Origin: Larkinella sp049445795
GTDB lineage: Bacteria > Bacteroidota > Bacteroidia > Cytophagales > Spirosomataceae
Length of the DNA: 64,000 nt
Direction: 5' to 3'
Assembly (NCBI RefSeq): GCF_049445795.1
Contig: NZ_JBMSDT010000009.1
Location: 124,001-188,000 of the forward strand
Positions within the stretch are counted from its first letter, which is position 1. Each line of letters opens with the position of its first letter. Under the pieces are notes generated by a model. That model was not told the origin of the DNA and did no database searches. It saw only the letters and a program-made list of their open reading frames with translations. Both the position numbers and the translations under genes were made by a program. Below are positions 16,136-24,302 of this stretch, piece by piece.

Positions 16136-18157
16136 ATGTACAATAAGGAAGAACTCGATCTGAAACTCTTATCAGAATTGAAAGCGATTGCGGAATCATT
16201 CAGCATTCGCGACATCAGTAAACTGAATAAAAAGGACCTGGTTTACAAAATCTTAGACCAGCAAGCCCTGCTCCCTGAACCCGTTCCGGCCGCTGCGGAA
16301 AATGGCTCGAAGGCGCCGGCAAAAACCGCTGCGGAAGCCCCGCGCCGAACCCGCCGGACCCGGACTGAAACTCCGGCCGCTGAAACCGTTGTGACGGCCC
16401 CGGAAGCCCCGGCCGCCATTGCTGAACCAATCCAACCTGAAACCCCAACGCCTGCACCGGCGGAAGTAACCGAAGAAAACCGGCCCGCCCCCGTTCGCCC
16501 AAACCGCGACAATGGTTCACGAAATGGCCGGACTCCCGAAGCCCCGGCCAATCGGATGCAAAACCGGCGCGGACCGGAAGCAAACGGCCCGGCCCGGCCG
16601 AACCGTGGCGACCAGCCCGAAGGAAGCGACCCTCGTCGGATGCGCCAGCGAATTCGGAAAGACACCGACGGTGTCCAGCCGGAAACGACTCCGGTTCCGA
16701 TTGCTCCGGTCAATGAAAAACCGGTAGAACGCAAACCCGGGCAGGAGCGCGCAGGCCGGAATGATCCGTTCCGGAACGGGAAGCGGGACGTCGAGCAACC
16801 GGTTCTTGACTTTGCCATTGAACCCGATACCGATGATTTTTTCACCCCGGCTACCGAAACGGAGGGCGACGTAACGGCGATTGCTCCTGTTGCCCCTGAA
16901 CAACCCGCTCAGCCTGCTCAACCCGAGGTTCCGGCACCCCAATCCGCCCCACAACCCGAGCGCCAGCAACGCGAGGTTGCCCGTCCGGATGAGTATACCA
17001 ATCGCATCCGTCGGCAATACAACCAGCACGTTCGGGAGTTTGATGGGATTATTGAAAACGAAGGTGTACTGGAAATTATGTCCGACGGAGGCTACGGTTT
17101 CCTACGGTCGGCGGATTACAACTACCTCGCCAGCCCCGACGACATATATGTATCACCGTCACAAATCAAGCTTTTCGGTCTGAAAACCGGGGATACGGTG
17201 CGTGGACAAATCCGACCGCCGAAAGAAGGTGAAAAATATTTTGCCCTGCTGCGCGTGTCGTCGGTGAATGGGAAAACGACCGAAGAAATCCGCGACCGGA
17301 TTCCGTTTGAATACCTGACGCCCTTGTTTCCGGAAGAAAAACTGACGCTGAGTTACCGACCGGATCAGTATTCGACCCGGGTGGTGGACCTCTTTGCGCC
17401 CATCGGAAAAGGCCAGCGCGGGATGATCGTGGCCCAGCCGAAAACCGGTAAAACCGTATTGCTGAAGGACATCGCTAACGGGATTACGAAAAACCACCCC
17501 GAGGTGTACCTGATCATTCTGCTGATTGATGAACGCCCGGAAGAGGTAACCGATATGGCCCGGAGTGTTAACGCCGAAGTGATTTCCTCGACGTTCGACG
17601 AACAGGCCGAACGGCACGTTAAAGTCGCTTCGATGGTGTTGGAGAAAGCCAAGCGGATGGTCGAATGCGGTCATGATGTGGTGATTCTGCTGGATTCGAT
17701 CACGCGTCTGGCGCGGGCGTACAACACCGTCGTGCCGTCGTCGGGCAAGATTCTGTCGGGTGGGGTCGATGCCAACGCCCTGCACAAGCCGAAGCGGTTT
17801 TTCGGAGCCGCCCGGAACGTCGAACACGGCGGTTCGCTGACTATTATTGCCACCGCACTGATCGATACAGGTTCTAAAATGGACGAGGTGATCTTTGAGG
17901 AATTCAAAGGAACCGGTAACATGGAACTCCAGCTCGACCGGAAACTGGCCAACAAGCGGGTTTATCCGGCAGTCGATGTGCTGGCTTCGGGCACCCGTCG
18001 CGAGGACTTGTTGCTCGACAAGGAAACCCTGCAACGGATCTGGATTCTCCGCAAACACATGGCCGACATGAACGCCATGGAGTCGATGGATTTCCTGCTC
18101 GACCGGATGCGCGGCACCCGGAACAACGAAGAATTCCTGGTTTCGATGAATCGATAA
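16136..18157 (+). CDS. rho: transcription termination factor Rho with long disordered insertion
   Basis: Rho is the hexameric RNA-dependent ATPase/translocase that ends transcription. The 673-residue product is far longer than E. coli Rho (419). Residues 1 to about 50 form the Rho_N helical part. About 55-290 are low-complexity (P, A, E, T, R, N), and the RNA-binding CSD lies about 305-378 (GVLEIMSDGGYGFLRSADYN). Walker A is AQPKTGKT (433-440) and Walker B is VVILLDSITR with Asp520; the Q/R loops are also present (SGGVDANALHKPKRFFGAAR). The ATG at 16136 is preferred over a TTG at 16118. In Bacteroides thetaiotaomicron a disordered Rho region has been reported to drive phase separation; the same role here is inference. 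Confidence 0.97.
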   Translation: MYNKEELDLKLLSELKAIAESFSIRDISKLNKKDLVYKILDQQALLPEPVPAAAENGSKAPAKTAAEAPRRTRRTRTETPAAETVVTAPEAPAAIAEPIQPETPTPAPAEVTEENRPAPVRPNRDNGSRNGRTPEAPANRMQNRRGPEANGPARPNRGDQPEGSDPRRMRQRIRKDTDGVQPETTPVPIAPVNEKPVERKPGQERAGRNDPFRNGKRDVEQPVLDFAIEPDTDDFFTPATETEGDVTAIAPVAPEQPAQPAQPEVPAPQSAPQPERQQREVARPDEYTNRIRRQYNQHVREFDGIIENEGVLEIMSDGGYGFLRSADYNYLASPDDIYVSPSQIKLFGLKTGDTVRGQIRPPKEGEKYFALLRVSSVNGKTTEEIRDRIPFEYLTPLFPEEKLTLSYRPDQYSTRVVDLFAPIGKGQRGMIVAQPKTGKTVLLKDIANGITKNHPEVYLIILLIDERPEEVTDMARSVNAEVISSTFDEQAERHVKVASMVLEKAKRMVECGHDVVILLDSITRLARAYNTVVPSSGKILSGGVDANALHKPKRFFGAARNVEHGGSLTIIATALIDTGSKMDEVIFEEFKGTGNMELQLDRKLANKRVYPAVDVLASGTRREDLLLDKETLQRIWILRKHMADMNAMESMDFLLDRMRGTRNNEEFLVSMNR

Positions 18158-18190
18158 AACCGGTGGTTCGGGTGTTTCCGAACTGCACAG

Positions 18191-18234
18191 ACAAAACCGC
18201 CCGGCTGTCGACAACGACGGTCGGGCGGTTTTGT
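18191..18234. terminator. rho-independent terminator after rho
   Basis: ACAAAACCGCCCG and CGGGCGGTTTTGT pair perfectly, with a further GTCG/CGAC helix around an ACAA loop. A and T tracts on both sides make it usable from either strand. Confidence 0.88.
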
Positions 18235-18349
18235 GTCTAGCCGGGTGATACTGACGGAGTTTGCAAAAAATAATGAAGGATACGCATTACTTTTCGGCCT
18301 TATTCGAGTCTCAAAGAAAGATTACAACCTTCAAATTTCCTGTTCCTCC

Positions 18350-19285
18350 ATGTTCACCAACAAAATCCCCTGGCTGGTCTTGCTCTTCCTCTGGATGGGC
18401 GGATCAACCTACTGGCACGTCTGCCGCATCAAACAGCTCTGTCCCGACGACAACTCCCCTGCCCCCACGGCGTCGGTTTCCAATCCGACGGCACCCGCTT
18501 TTACCGTCCCTGGTTTGTCTTTTTCTGATGGCACGACGGTGATATTTGAGTCACCCAGTAACGCGTCCTTCGCCAAGTCCGGTTCCAAAGCAAACCTCAA
18601 CGGTGTGCAGCCGCTTATCGACTCCCTGGCGACCTATCTGAAAGCTAATCCGGGTAAGCATGTTCAACTGACCGGTTTTTATGATTCTGGTGAACAAAAT
18701 TTGTCTGGCGAAGCAAGTTTAGGAGTAGCCCGCGCTAACGACATTCGGGCGTATTTGATAGGCCTCGGCGTGCCCGAGCATCAACTCAAAACCGGTGGTG
18801 AAAGCAAAACCGACCTGGTCTTCACACCAGCCGGCGACTCACTGTACGGCGCTGTTCAGTTTGCCTTTCTGGATGAGGTGTTGGTCAAAGGGAAAAAACC
18901 GACTGCTGAGGAAGAGCTGGCAACGAAGGAAAAATTTGCGTCCATCTTCGAACCGATGGATTTATACTTCAATACCGGAAAAATCGAGTACATCCAAACG
19001 GCTGAAACCAACGCTTTCCTCCGTAAAACGAAGGAATACCTGACCCAACACCCGGATCAGAAGCTTGTAGTGACCGGCCATACCGACAATGTCGGTTCGG
19101 ATGCGTTGAACCTGATGCTCTCGAAAAAACGCGCTGCCGCCGTGAAACGCCAGTTTGTGGCTGCCGGCATCGCTGCCAGCCAGATTGAGTTGCAGGGCAA
19201 AGGCGAAACCCAGCCCATTGCCTCCAATGAGACCGAAGCAGGCCGTAAAGCAAACCGCCGAACCGCCATCGTCGTCAACCAATAA
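18350..19285 (+). CDS. OmpA-family protein with two OmpA-like domains
   Basis: The 311-residue product (ATG at 18350) begins with an uncleaved-looking membrane anchor (IPWLVLLFLWMGGSTYWHV), a P/T-rich linker, then two OmpA-like halves. The first (about residues 55-180) is degenerate: GTTVIFESPSNASFAK, HVQLTGFYDSGE, ARANDIRAYLIGLGV. The second (about 205-311) is canonical: MDLYFNTGKIEYI, LVVTGHTDNVGSDALN, LSKKRAAAVKRQFVAAGI and GRKANRRTAIVV. The canonical domain should bind peptidoglycan through the Asp and Arg of the TGHTDNVG and NRR motifs; the first copy has lost most of these. It is followed 31 bp later by two tandem membrane-anchored HhH proteins. Confidence 0.85.
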   Translation: MFTNKIPWLVLLFLWMGGSTYWHVCRIKQLCPDDNSPAPTASVSNPTAPAFTVPGLSFSDGTTVIFESPSNASFAKSGSKANLNGVQPLIDSLATYLKANPGKHVQLTGFYDSGEQNLSGEASLGVARANDIRAYLIGLGVPEHQLKTGGESKTDLVFTPAGDSLYGAVQFAFLDEVLVKGKKPTAEEELATKEKFASIFEPMDLYFNTGKIEYIQTAETNAFLRKTKEYLTQHPDQKLVVTGHTDNVGSDALNLMLSKKRAAAVKRQFVAAGIAASQIELQGKGETQPIASNETEAGRKANRRTAIVVNQ

Positions 19286-19316
19286 CCGTAGTCAGCAATC
19301 CCTAACTGTTACTATT

Positions 19317-19805
19317 ATGTTCGAAATGAATCCCCACCAGTTGCCAGACGCTACCCTGCAACTCTGGATTATGCTGTTCGTCGCCGGAACTCTCGGGTTC
19401 ATCATCGGGTACGTGATTCGTCGGAACACCATTCGCCAACTGCAAACGCTGCTAACGAAAACCGAAAACCAGGTGGAAGACTGCGTGAAAGCCAGCCAGG
19501 TGTTGCAGGAAGATGTAGTGCTGCAACGCATTTCAGCCCGAGCCAATGAACTGAATTTCAATCGAATAGGACTGGCCACGTACGCCGAAGCCGACGATTT
19601 GAAGGAGATCAACGGAGTAGGTCCGTTTTTTGAGAAAAAGTTGCACAGCCTGCGCATTTACACCTTCCGGCAACTGGCCAACTGTACGCCCGCCGATGTA
19701 GAGCAAATCGCTAACATTCTGGAGTACTTCCCCGACCGGATCGAACGCGAAGACTGGGTAGGCCAGGCCAACGTGCTTTACCAGCAGAAATACCGCCTTT
19801 CGTAA
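19317..19805 (+). CDS. membrane-anchored helix-hairpin-helix protein, copy 1
   Basis: The 162-residue product has one N-terminal TM helix (about residues 14-34, LWIMLFVAGTLGFIIGYVI), a basic stop-transfer RRNTIRQ, a short coiled coil, and a C-terminal domain (about 80-160) with DDLKEINGVGPFFEKKLHSL and FRQLANCTPADVEQIANIL. That is the helix-hairpin-helix pattern of the COG3743/DUF4332 type, often labelled flap-endonuclease-like, although no nuclease site is visible. The topology places the HhH part in the cytosol. It is a tandem paralogue of the next gene; the last ~70 residues are nearly identical. The ATG at 19317 is 31 bp after the OmpA stop. Confidence 0.8.
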   Translation: MFEMNPHQLPDATLQLWIMLFVAGTLGFIIGYVIRRNTIRQLQTLLTKTENQVEDCVKASQVLQEDVVLQRISARANELNFNRIGLATYAEADDLKEINGVGPFFEKKLHSLRIYTFRQLANCTPADVEQIANILEYFPDRIEREDWVGQANVLYQQKYRLS

Positions 19806-19835
19806 CCATTCATTGACTTAAAACCGCCATTAACG

Positions 19836-20381
19836 ATGTTCAATTTTGATCCCTTAAGCCGGGGCGTCGCCATTACCGAAATCCTGCTCCTGCTGGCCTT
19901 TGCCGCCTTCGTTGGCTACCTGCTGGCCCGATTCTTTACCCAAGGCCGTATCAATGCGCTTCAGACCGCTCTGACCGAACAAGAAGCCGCCCTGGATGAG
20001 TGCCAGCGCAACCAGAGAGCCATTCGGTCGGTGGTGATTCCACCCGCGCCAAAACCGGTTGAAAAAGTGGTGAGCGACGAAGAGTTGCTGCTCCGAAAAA
20101 TTGCTTCCCGGGCTTCCGAACTTAATTTCAATCGGATCGGTGTTGCCACGCTGGGCGATGCCGATGACTTGAAAGACATTGTAGGAGTCGGGCCTTTTTT
20201 CGAGAAGAAACTACACACGCTCGGTATTTTCAGCTTCCGGCAGTTGGCCAATTTTACCCCGGAAGATGTCGAAAAACTCAGCGATATCATCGAGTTTTTC
20301 CCCGACCGGATCGAACGCGAAGACTGGGTAGGTCAGGCCAAACAATTGCACGAAGCCAAATACGGCCGGCCGGTGCAGTAA
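19836..20381 (+). CDS. membrane-anchored helix-hairpin-helix protein, copy 2
   Basis: The 181-residue product has the same plan as its upstream neighbour: a TM helix (about 14-34, ILLLLAFAAFVGYLLARFF), a coiled-coil linker with a Pro-rich insert (VVIPPAPKPVEK), then DDLKDIVGVGPFFEKKLHTL, FRQLANFTPEDVEKLSDII and the shared end EFFPDRIEREDWVGQA. About 38 nt around the FPDRIEREDWVGQA codons are almost identical in the two genes, so the duplication is recent or under conversion. The HhH motif generally binds DNA backbone non-specifically or mediates protein contacts; which applies here is unknown. It is convergent with htpG, with a hairpin between. Confidence 0.8.
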   Translation: MFNFDPLSRGVAITEILLLLAFAAFVGYLLARFFTQGRINALQTALTEQEAALDECQRNQRAIRSVVIPPAPKPVEKVVSDEELLLRKIASRASELNFNRIGVATLGDADDLKDIVGVGPFFEKKLHTLGIFSFRQLANFTPEDVEKLSDIIEFFPDRIEREDWVGQAKQLHEAKYGRPVQ

Positions 20382-20392
20382 CAGTTATAAAT

Positions 20393-20452
20393 AGTTTAGG
20401 GTTTATAGTTGGGATTGTTTAGCACAAATGTTCCAACTACAAACCCTAAACT
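20393..20452. terminator. hairpin between convergent genes, arms with ~7-nt periodicity
   Basis: AGTTTAGGGTTTATAGTTGG (20393-20412) pairs with CCAACTACAAACCCTAAACT (20433-20452), with one G-U-type mismatch and a 20-nt loop. The arm reads as 7-nt units (AGTTTAG, GGTTTAT, AGTTGGG). It sits in the 88-bp gap between the HhH gene and htpG and could terminate both. Confidence 0.75.
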
Positions 20453-20469
20453 TTAAACCAGCAACCGAA

Positions 20470-22299
20470 TTACAGCGTTTCGACCGTCCGGCGAATGAAA
20501 GCCGTCAAATCGGCTCCCGAGAGCATTCCCTGCGCCAGTTTGGCCAGGTCGAGGCTTTGTTTCACGAGCACTTTCTGTTCTTCCGCGTCAGTTAGTTTCA
20601 GAATCCGGTCGGCCAGCGGGTGGTTGGCGTTCACGGCCACGTTGAAACTATCCGGCATGGCTCCGAACATATTCCGCTCACCACTCAGCGCCGACATATC
20701 TTTCATCCGGCGGAAAAACTCGGGTAAGGTAATCGTCACCGGCAGTTCGTCGGTGGGCATGGCTTCCACCGAAACCGTTGCGGTTTTTGTACCGATCACT
20801 TCTTCAAACAGCGTTTTCAGCTTCGTCCGATCGTCTTCCGACAGGACGCTTTCGTTGTTCAGGCCCTTGTCGATGAGCTTGTCGAACGTATCCGAATCGA
20901 CGCGTTTCAGGCTGGTTTTTTCGAGCTTGTATTCCAGCGTATTGATAAAATGACTGTCGATCAGGCTGTCGAACAGCAACACTTCAAAACCGCGCTTTTT
21001 GGCCGATTCAATAAATCCGTCCTGCTTCTCGCGGTCGTTGCTGTACAGCCAGACCGTCGTCCCGTTTTTGTCCGTCTGGTTTTCCTTCACCGCGGTACTA
21101 AACTCCTCGAACGTGAAATACTTGCCGTCGACGTTTTTTACCAGACAGAAATCCTTCGCCTTTTCGTAGAATTTTTCGTCGCTGACAATTCCGTATTTGA
21201 CAAACAGACCGATGTCATCGAACTTTTGCTCAAAACCGGCACGGTCGTTTCGAAACAGTTCGGACAGTTTATCCGCTACTTTCCGGGTGATGTAACCGTT
21301 GATTTTCTTGACGTTACTGTCGGCCTGCAGGAAGCTCCGCGACACGTTCAGCGGAATGTCCGGCGAGTCGATCACCCCGTGGAGCATCATCAGGAAGTCG
21401 GGCACAATGTCCTTGACTTCATCCGTGATGAACACCTGACGGCTGTAGAGTTGAATTTTCTCGCGACGGATCTGGAAGTCATTTTTGACCCGAGGGAAGT
21501 ACAACACCCCGGTCAGGTTGAACGGATAGTCGACGTTCAGGTGAATCCAGAACAGCGGCTCTTCCGACATCGGATAAAGTTCCTTATAAAACTTCTGGTA
21601 ATCTTCGTCGGTCAGTTCCGAAGGTGATTTGGTCCAGATCGGTGTCGTGTTGTTGATCGTTTCGCCGTCAAATTCAATCGGAATCGGCAGGAAACGTCCA
21701 TATTTGTCCAGAATCGACCGCAGGCGGTATTGATCCAGAAACTCTTCGGAATCGGCAGCAATGTGCAGAATGATATCCGTGCCCCGTTCGGCCCGGTCGG
21801 CTTCCGTAATTTCAAACTCGGTTGAACCGTCGCAGATCCAGCGAGCCGCTTCGGCCCCATCCCGGTACGATTTCGTGACGATTTCCACTTTTTCAGCCAC
21901 CATAAATGCCGAATAAAAGCCCAGGCCAAAATGACCGATAATTGCGCCTTTTTCGTCTAGCTTGTCTTTGTATTTTTCCAGAAACTCCGACGCCCCCGAA
22001 AAAGCAATCTGGTTGATGTATTTCTTGATCTCCTCGGCCGTCATCCCAATGCCCCGGTCGCTGACCGTAATTGTTTTAGCCTCTTTATCGAGCGTTACGG
22101 TCACTTTCAGCTCGCCTAGTTCCCCGCCAAACTCACCAAAACCGGCTAGTTTCTTCAGCTTCTGGGACGCATCGACGGCATTCGAAACCAGTTCCCGCAG
22201 AAAAATCTCGTGATCGGAATAGAGAAATTTTTTGATGATCGGAAAAATGTTTTCCGTATGAATCGAAATCTGACCTTTTTCCTGAACAGTCGCGCTCAT
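20470..22299 (-). CDS. htpG: molecular chaperone HtpG (Hsp90)
   Basis: HtpG is the bacterial Hsp90, an ATP-dependent cytosolic homodimeric chaperone. The 609-residue product carries the GHKL ATP site: LRELVSNAVDASQKL (residues about 36-50), DRGIGMT (about 79-86) and IGHFGLGFYSAFMVA (about 117-131), then the middle domain (GVLYFPRV, YSRQVFITDEV, DSPDIPLNVSRSFLQ) and a C-terminal dimerisation domain. The length is close to the family norm (about 620). It stands alone. No TAnnTTTG box was found immediately upstream, which may mean heat-shock control, but I cannot show that. Confidence 0.97.
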   Translation of the reverse strand: MSATVQEKGQISIHTENIFPIIKKFLYSDHEIFLRELVSNAVDASQKLKKLAGFGEFGGELGELKVTVTLDKEAKTITVSDRGIGMTAEEIKKYINQIAFSGASEFLEKYKDKLDEKGAIIGHFGLGFYSAFMVAEKVEIVTKSYRDGAEAARWICDGSTEFEITEADRAERGTDIILHIAADSEEFLDQYRLRSILDKYGRFLPIPIEFDGETINNTTPIWTKSPSELTDEDYQKFYKELYPMSEEPLFWIHLNVDYPFNLTGVLYFPRVKNDFQIRREKIQLYSRQVFITDEVKDIVPDFLMMLHGVIDSPDIPLNVSRSFLQADSNVKKINGYITRKVADKLSELFRNDRAGFEQKFDDIGLFVKYGIVSDEKFYEKAKDFCLVKNVDGKYFTFEEFSTAVKENQTDKNGTTVWLYSNDREKQDGFIESAKKRGFEVLLFDSLIDSHFINTLEYKLEKTSLKRVDSDTFDKLIDKGLNNESVLSEDDRTKLKTLFEEVIGTKTATVSVEAMPTDELPVTITLPEFFRRMKDMSALSGERNMFGAMPDSFNVAVNANHPLADRILKLTDAEEQKVLVKQSLDLAKLAQGMLSGADLTAFIRRTVETL

Positions 22300-22503
22300 A
22301 ATGATAAATCGTGGAGTAAAATTGACACATAAAACCGATGTTCACAGCTTACCAACAACTGTTCCAGAGCGCCAGACTATGACAACTTGACAGCCCGACC
22401 GGGTAGTCCACTCCTTTGGTTCAATTTCAACTAAAGATCGGTGAACATTTTTGCCGCAACGGCAAACACGCTCAGAATTTTTCGTGTTTGGTAAGCAACA
22501 CCT

Positions 22504-22511
22504 TATTTTTG
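22504..22511 (+). promoter_or_regulatory. promoter -7 box TATTTTTG 6 nt before a GTG start
   Basis: Exact TAnnTTTG match; the GTG at 22518 follows after 6 nt. A TTTG 13 nt upstream (22487-22490) is closer than the usual -33 spacing. Confidence 0.5.
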
Positions 22512-22517
22512 TCACGC

Positions 22518-22826
22518 GTGAACCCGAAAACGTATACAGACATCTCAACGGAAGAGATGGCGTCACTGGTCACCCAGCCGGAAACCGTGATTGTCGATGT
22601 GCGTGATGAATGGGAATTTGAAGAATTCAATATTGGTGGCGTCAACATTCCGCTGGCCGATATCCGTAACAAACGGCAGGAATTGCTCGCGTATGATACA
22701 CTGATTGTCGTCTGTACCAACGGGGTTCGCAGCCGGGTGGCAGCCAAGGATTTATGCCGCCAGCCCGACATGCAGACAAAAACCATTTATCACCTCCACG
22801 GCGGTATCCTGGGGGCTGAAGATTAA
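22518..22826 (+). CDS. single-domain rhodanese-like sulfurtransferase
   Basis: A 102-residue rhodanese domain: VIVDVRDEWEFEEFNIGGVNIPL and the active loop CTNGVRS with Cys66 (C-x-x-G-x-R-S). GlpE/PspE-type enzymes move sulfane sulfur from thiosulfate or persulfides to thiol acceptors; substrate unknown. I place the start at the GTG at 22518 because the residues after it (MNPKTYTDISTEEMASL) form the first strand and helix of the rhodanese fold. The next ATG at 22557 would remove them. The 3' end overlaps the stop of dapF (opposite strand) by 4 bp. Confidence 0.85.
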   Translation: MNPKTYTDISTEEMASLVTQPETVIVDVRDEWEFEEFNIGGVNIPLADIRNKRQELLAYDTLIVVCTNGVRSRVAAKDLCRQPDMQTKTIYHLHGGILGAED

Positions 22827-23596
22827 ACGTCGACGGCTCCGCTGTAGACCCGAACCGCCGGGCCAATCAGGTAGAGATCCGTAAAGCTGCCATCATCCCG
22901 GGTTCTGAACGAAACGCGCAAATTACCGCCCAGCGTCTGGATCGACACCGGACTTTGCATGCCGAGTTGCCGGTGAGCCACCAGAGCCGAAGCCGTTACG
23001 CCTGTGCCACAGGAATAGGTTTCTTCTTCCACGCCCCGTTCATACGTTCGGACAAACAGCGTGTTGTCGCCAATCGGTTCGATGAAATTAGCATTCGTAC
23101 CGCCGGGTGCAAACCGCTCGCTATAGCGAACGGGCCGTCCTTCGGCCACTACATCCATAGCTTCCACATCCTCGACAATCTTGACATAATGGGGTGACCC
23201 AGTATTCAGGAAGGTGTAATCAGGATGCTGCTCAATTCCCGCTATTTCGTTCATTTTCAACGAAACCTCACCCCCATCGACCACCGCTTCGTGCTCGCCA
23301 TCGACCGCCAGAAACCGGGTTTGTTTCTCGAATAGCCCCAAGTCGTGCGCAAACCGGACAATGCAGCGCCCACCATTGCCGCACATGCTTCCTTCGGCTC
23401 CGTCGGCGTTGAAGTAGACCATTCGGAAATCGTACTCCGGGTGGTTTTGGAGCAAAATCAGGCCGTCGGCGCCAACGCCAAACCGACGGTGGCAGAGGTG
23501 AGCAATGCGTTCCTGCGAGACCGGAAACGATTCGTCGCGGTCGTCGATCAGGATAAAATCGTTGCCGGTTCCCTGGTATTTGTAGAAAGAAATCAT
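22823..23596 (-). CDS. dapF: diaminopimelate epimerase
   Basis: DapF interconverts LL- and meso-diaminopimelate, supplying lysine and the peptidoglycan cross-link. The 257-residue product has both catalytic cysteines: Cys72 in MCGNGGRC and Cys196 in YSCGTGVTAS. YQGTGNDFILID at the start is also a family motif. It is cytosolic. It is on the same strand as rplS but separated from it by a terminator and a hairpin whose arm lies only 5 bp before the dapF ATG, which could affect translation. Confidence 0.96.
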   Translation of the reverse strand: MISFYKYQGTGNDFILIDDRDESFPVSQERIAHLCHRRFGVGADGLILLQNHPEYDFRMVYFNADGAEGSMCGNGGRCIVRFAHDLGLFEKQTRFLAVDGEHEAVVDGGEVSLKMNEIAGIEQHPDYTFLNTGSPHYVKIVEDVEAMDVVAEGRPVRYSERFAPGGTNANFIEPIGDNTLFVRTYERGVEEETYSCGTGVTASALVAHRQLGMQSPVSIQTLGGNLRVSFRTRDDGSFTDLYLIGPAVRVYSGAVDV

Positions 23597-23600
23597 GGAT

Positions 23601-23684
23601 GGAGTTAAGAGTTAAGAATTAAGAGTTATGAGTTAATGTGCGTCAGCCTAACTCTTCATTCTTCATTCTTAACTCTTCATTTTT
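23601..23684. repeat. hairpin with heptameric arms directly before dapF
   Basis: The left arm is five successive 7-nt units of the type GAGTTAA (GAGTTAA, GAGTTAA, GAATTAA, GAGTTAT, GAGTTAA). The right arm (about 23649-23680) is the inverted equivalent with units AACTCTT and ATTCTTC. The arms pair over about 28 nt with several mismatches. The element occupies most of the gap between the dapF start (23596) and the rplS terminator. Confidence 0.75.
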
Positions 23685-23691
23685 GTGAAAC

Positions 23692-23717
23692 AAAAAAAGC
23701 CGTCTTTGCAGACAGCT
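23692..23717 (-). terminator. rho-independent terminator of rplS
   Basis: On the minus strand AGCTGTCT, loop GCAA, AGACGGCT and seven T. One mismatch in an 8-bp stem. It lies 23 bp after the rplS stop. Confidence 0.85.
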
Positions 23718-23739
23718 TCTCGTTCTGATGGCAGTACCG

Positions 23740-24117
23740 TTACGCTTGTGGCTGTCTGGTTTTCGCTTTCCGCTCTCTGATACGAGCAGCCTTGCCCTGA
23801 CGACCCCGGAGGTAGAAAAGGCGGGCACGACGAACCTTACCCAGACGAACCAGCTCAACTTTATCGATGTTCGGTGACAGAACCGGGAAGATCCGTTCTA
23901 CCCCAACACCGTTGGAAATTTTGCGTACCGTAAACGTTTCCCCGTTGGTGTTCGGGTTCCGGCGTTGGATGACCGTACCGGTGTAAACCTGAATCCGCTC
24001 TTTGTTTCCTTCACGGATTTTAACGTGTACATTGACTGTATCGCCTGCCTGAAAGTCGGGGAAGCTAGCCCGGCGACCTGCATTCTCAGATTCGACCAGT
24101 TTGATTAACTCACTCAT
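23740..24117 (-). CDS. rplS: 50S ribosomal protein L19
   Basis: A 125-residue L19, a 50S protein near the 30S interface. Motifs: FPDFQAGDTVNVHVKIREGNK, RIQVYTGTVIQRRN, TFTVRKISNGVGVERIFP and VRLGKVRRARLFYLRGRQGKAARI (some split by length). I use the ATG at 24117 (MSELIKLVESEN); a frame opening at 24162 would add 15 residues not found in L19. It has its own probable promoter (24160-24167) and terminator, so it is monocistronic here rather than in the rpsP-trmD-rplS order seen in many bacteria. Confidence 0.97.
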   Translation of the reverse strand: MSELIKLVESENAGRRASFPDFQAGDTVNVHVKIREGNKERIQVYTGTVIQRRNPNTNGETFTVRKISNGVGVERIFPVLSPNIDKVELVRLGKVRRARLFYLRGRQGKAARIRERKAKTRQPQA

Positions 24118-24159
24118 GACCGTAGATATCTCGGGGGTATGAAAATTCTTATTGAGCCG

Positions 24160-24167
24160 CAAAGGTA
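24160..24167 (-). promoter_or_regulatory. promoter -7 box TACCTTTG of rplS
   Basis: Minus-strand TACCTTTG is an exact TAnnTTTG match, giving a start near 24153 and a leader of about 36 nt. A clear -33 TTG is missing. Confidence 0.55.
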
Positions 24168-24302
24168 TCCATAATTTTCCGTTTTATAAATAGTTAGCCT
24201 GAAATAAATTGAACGGTTGGAAGGTTAGCGGCTTTTTAGCTATTTCGTCTGTCGAATACCTAAATCGCCAGTGCAGTCCGCTGGCCCTCTGCTACCCAAC
24301 GT

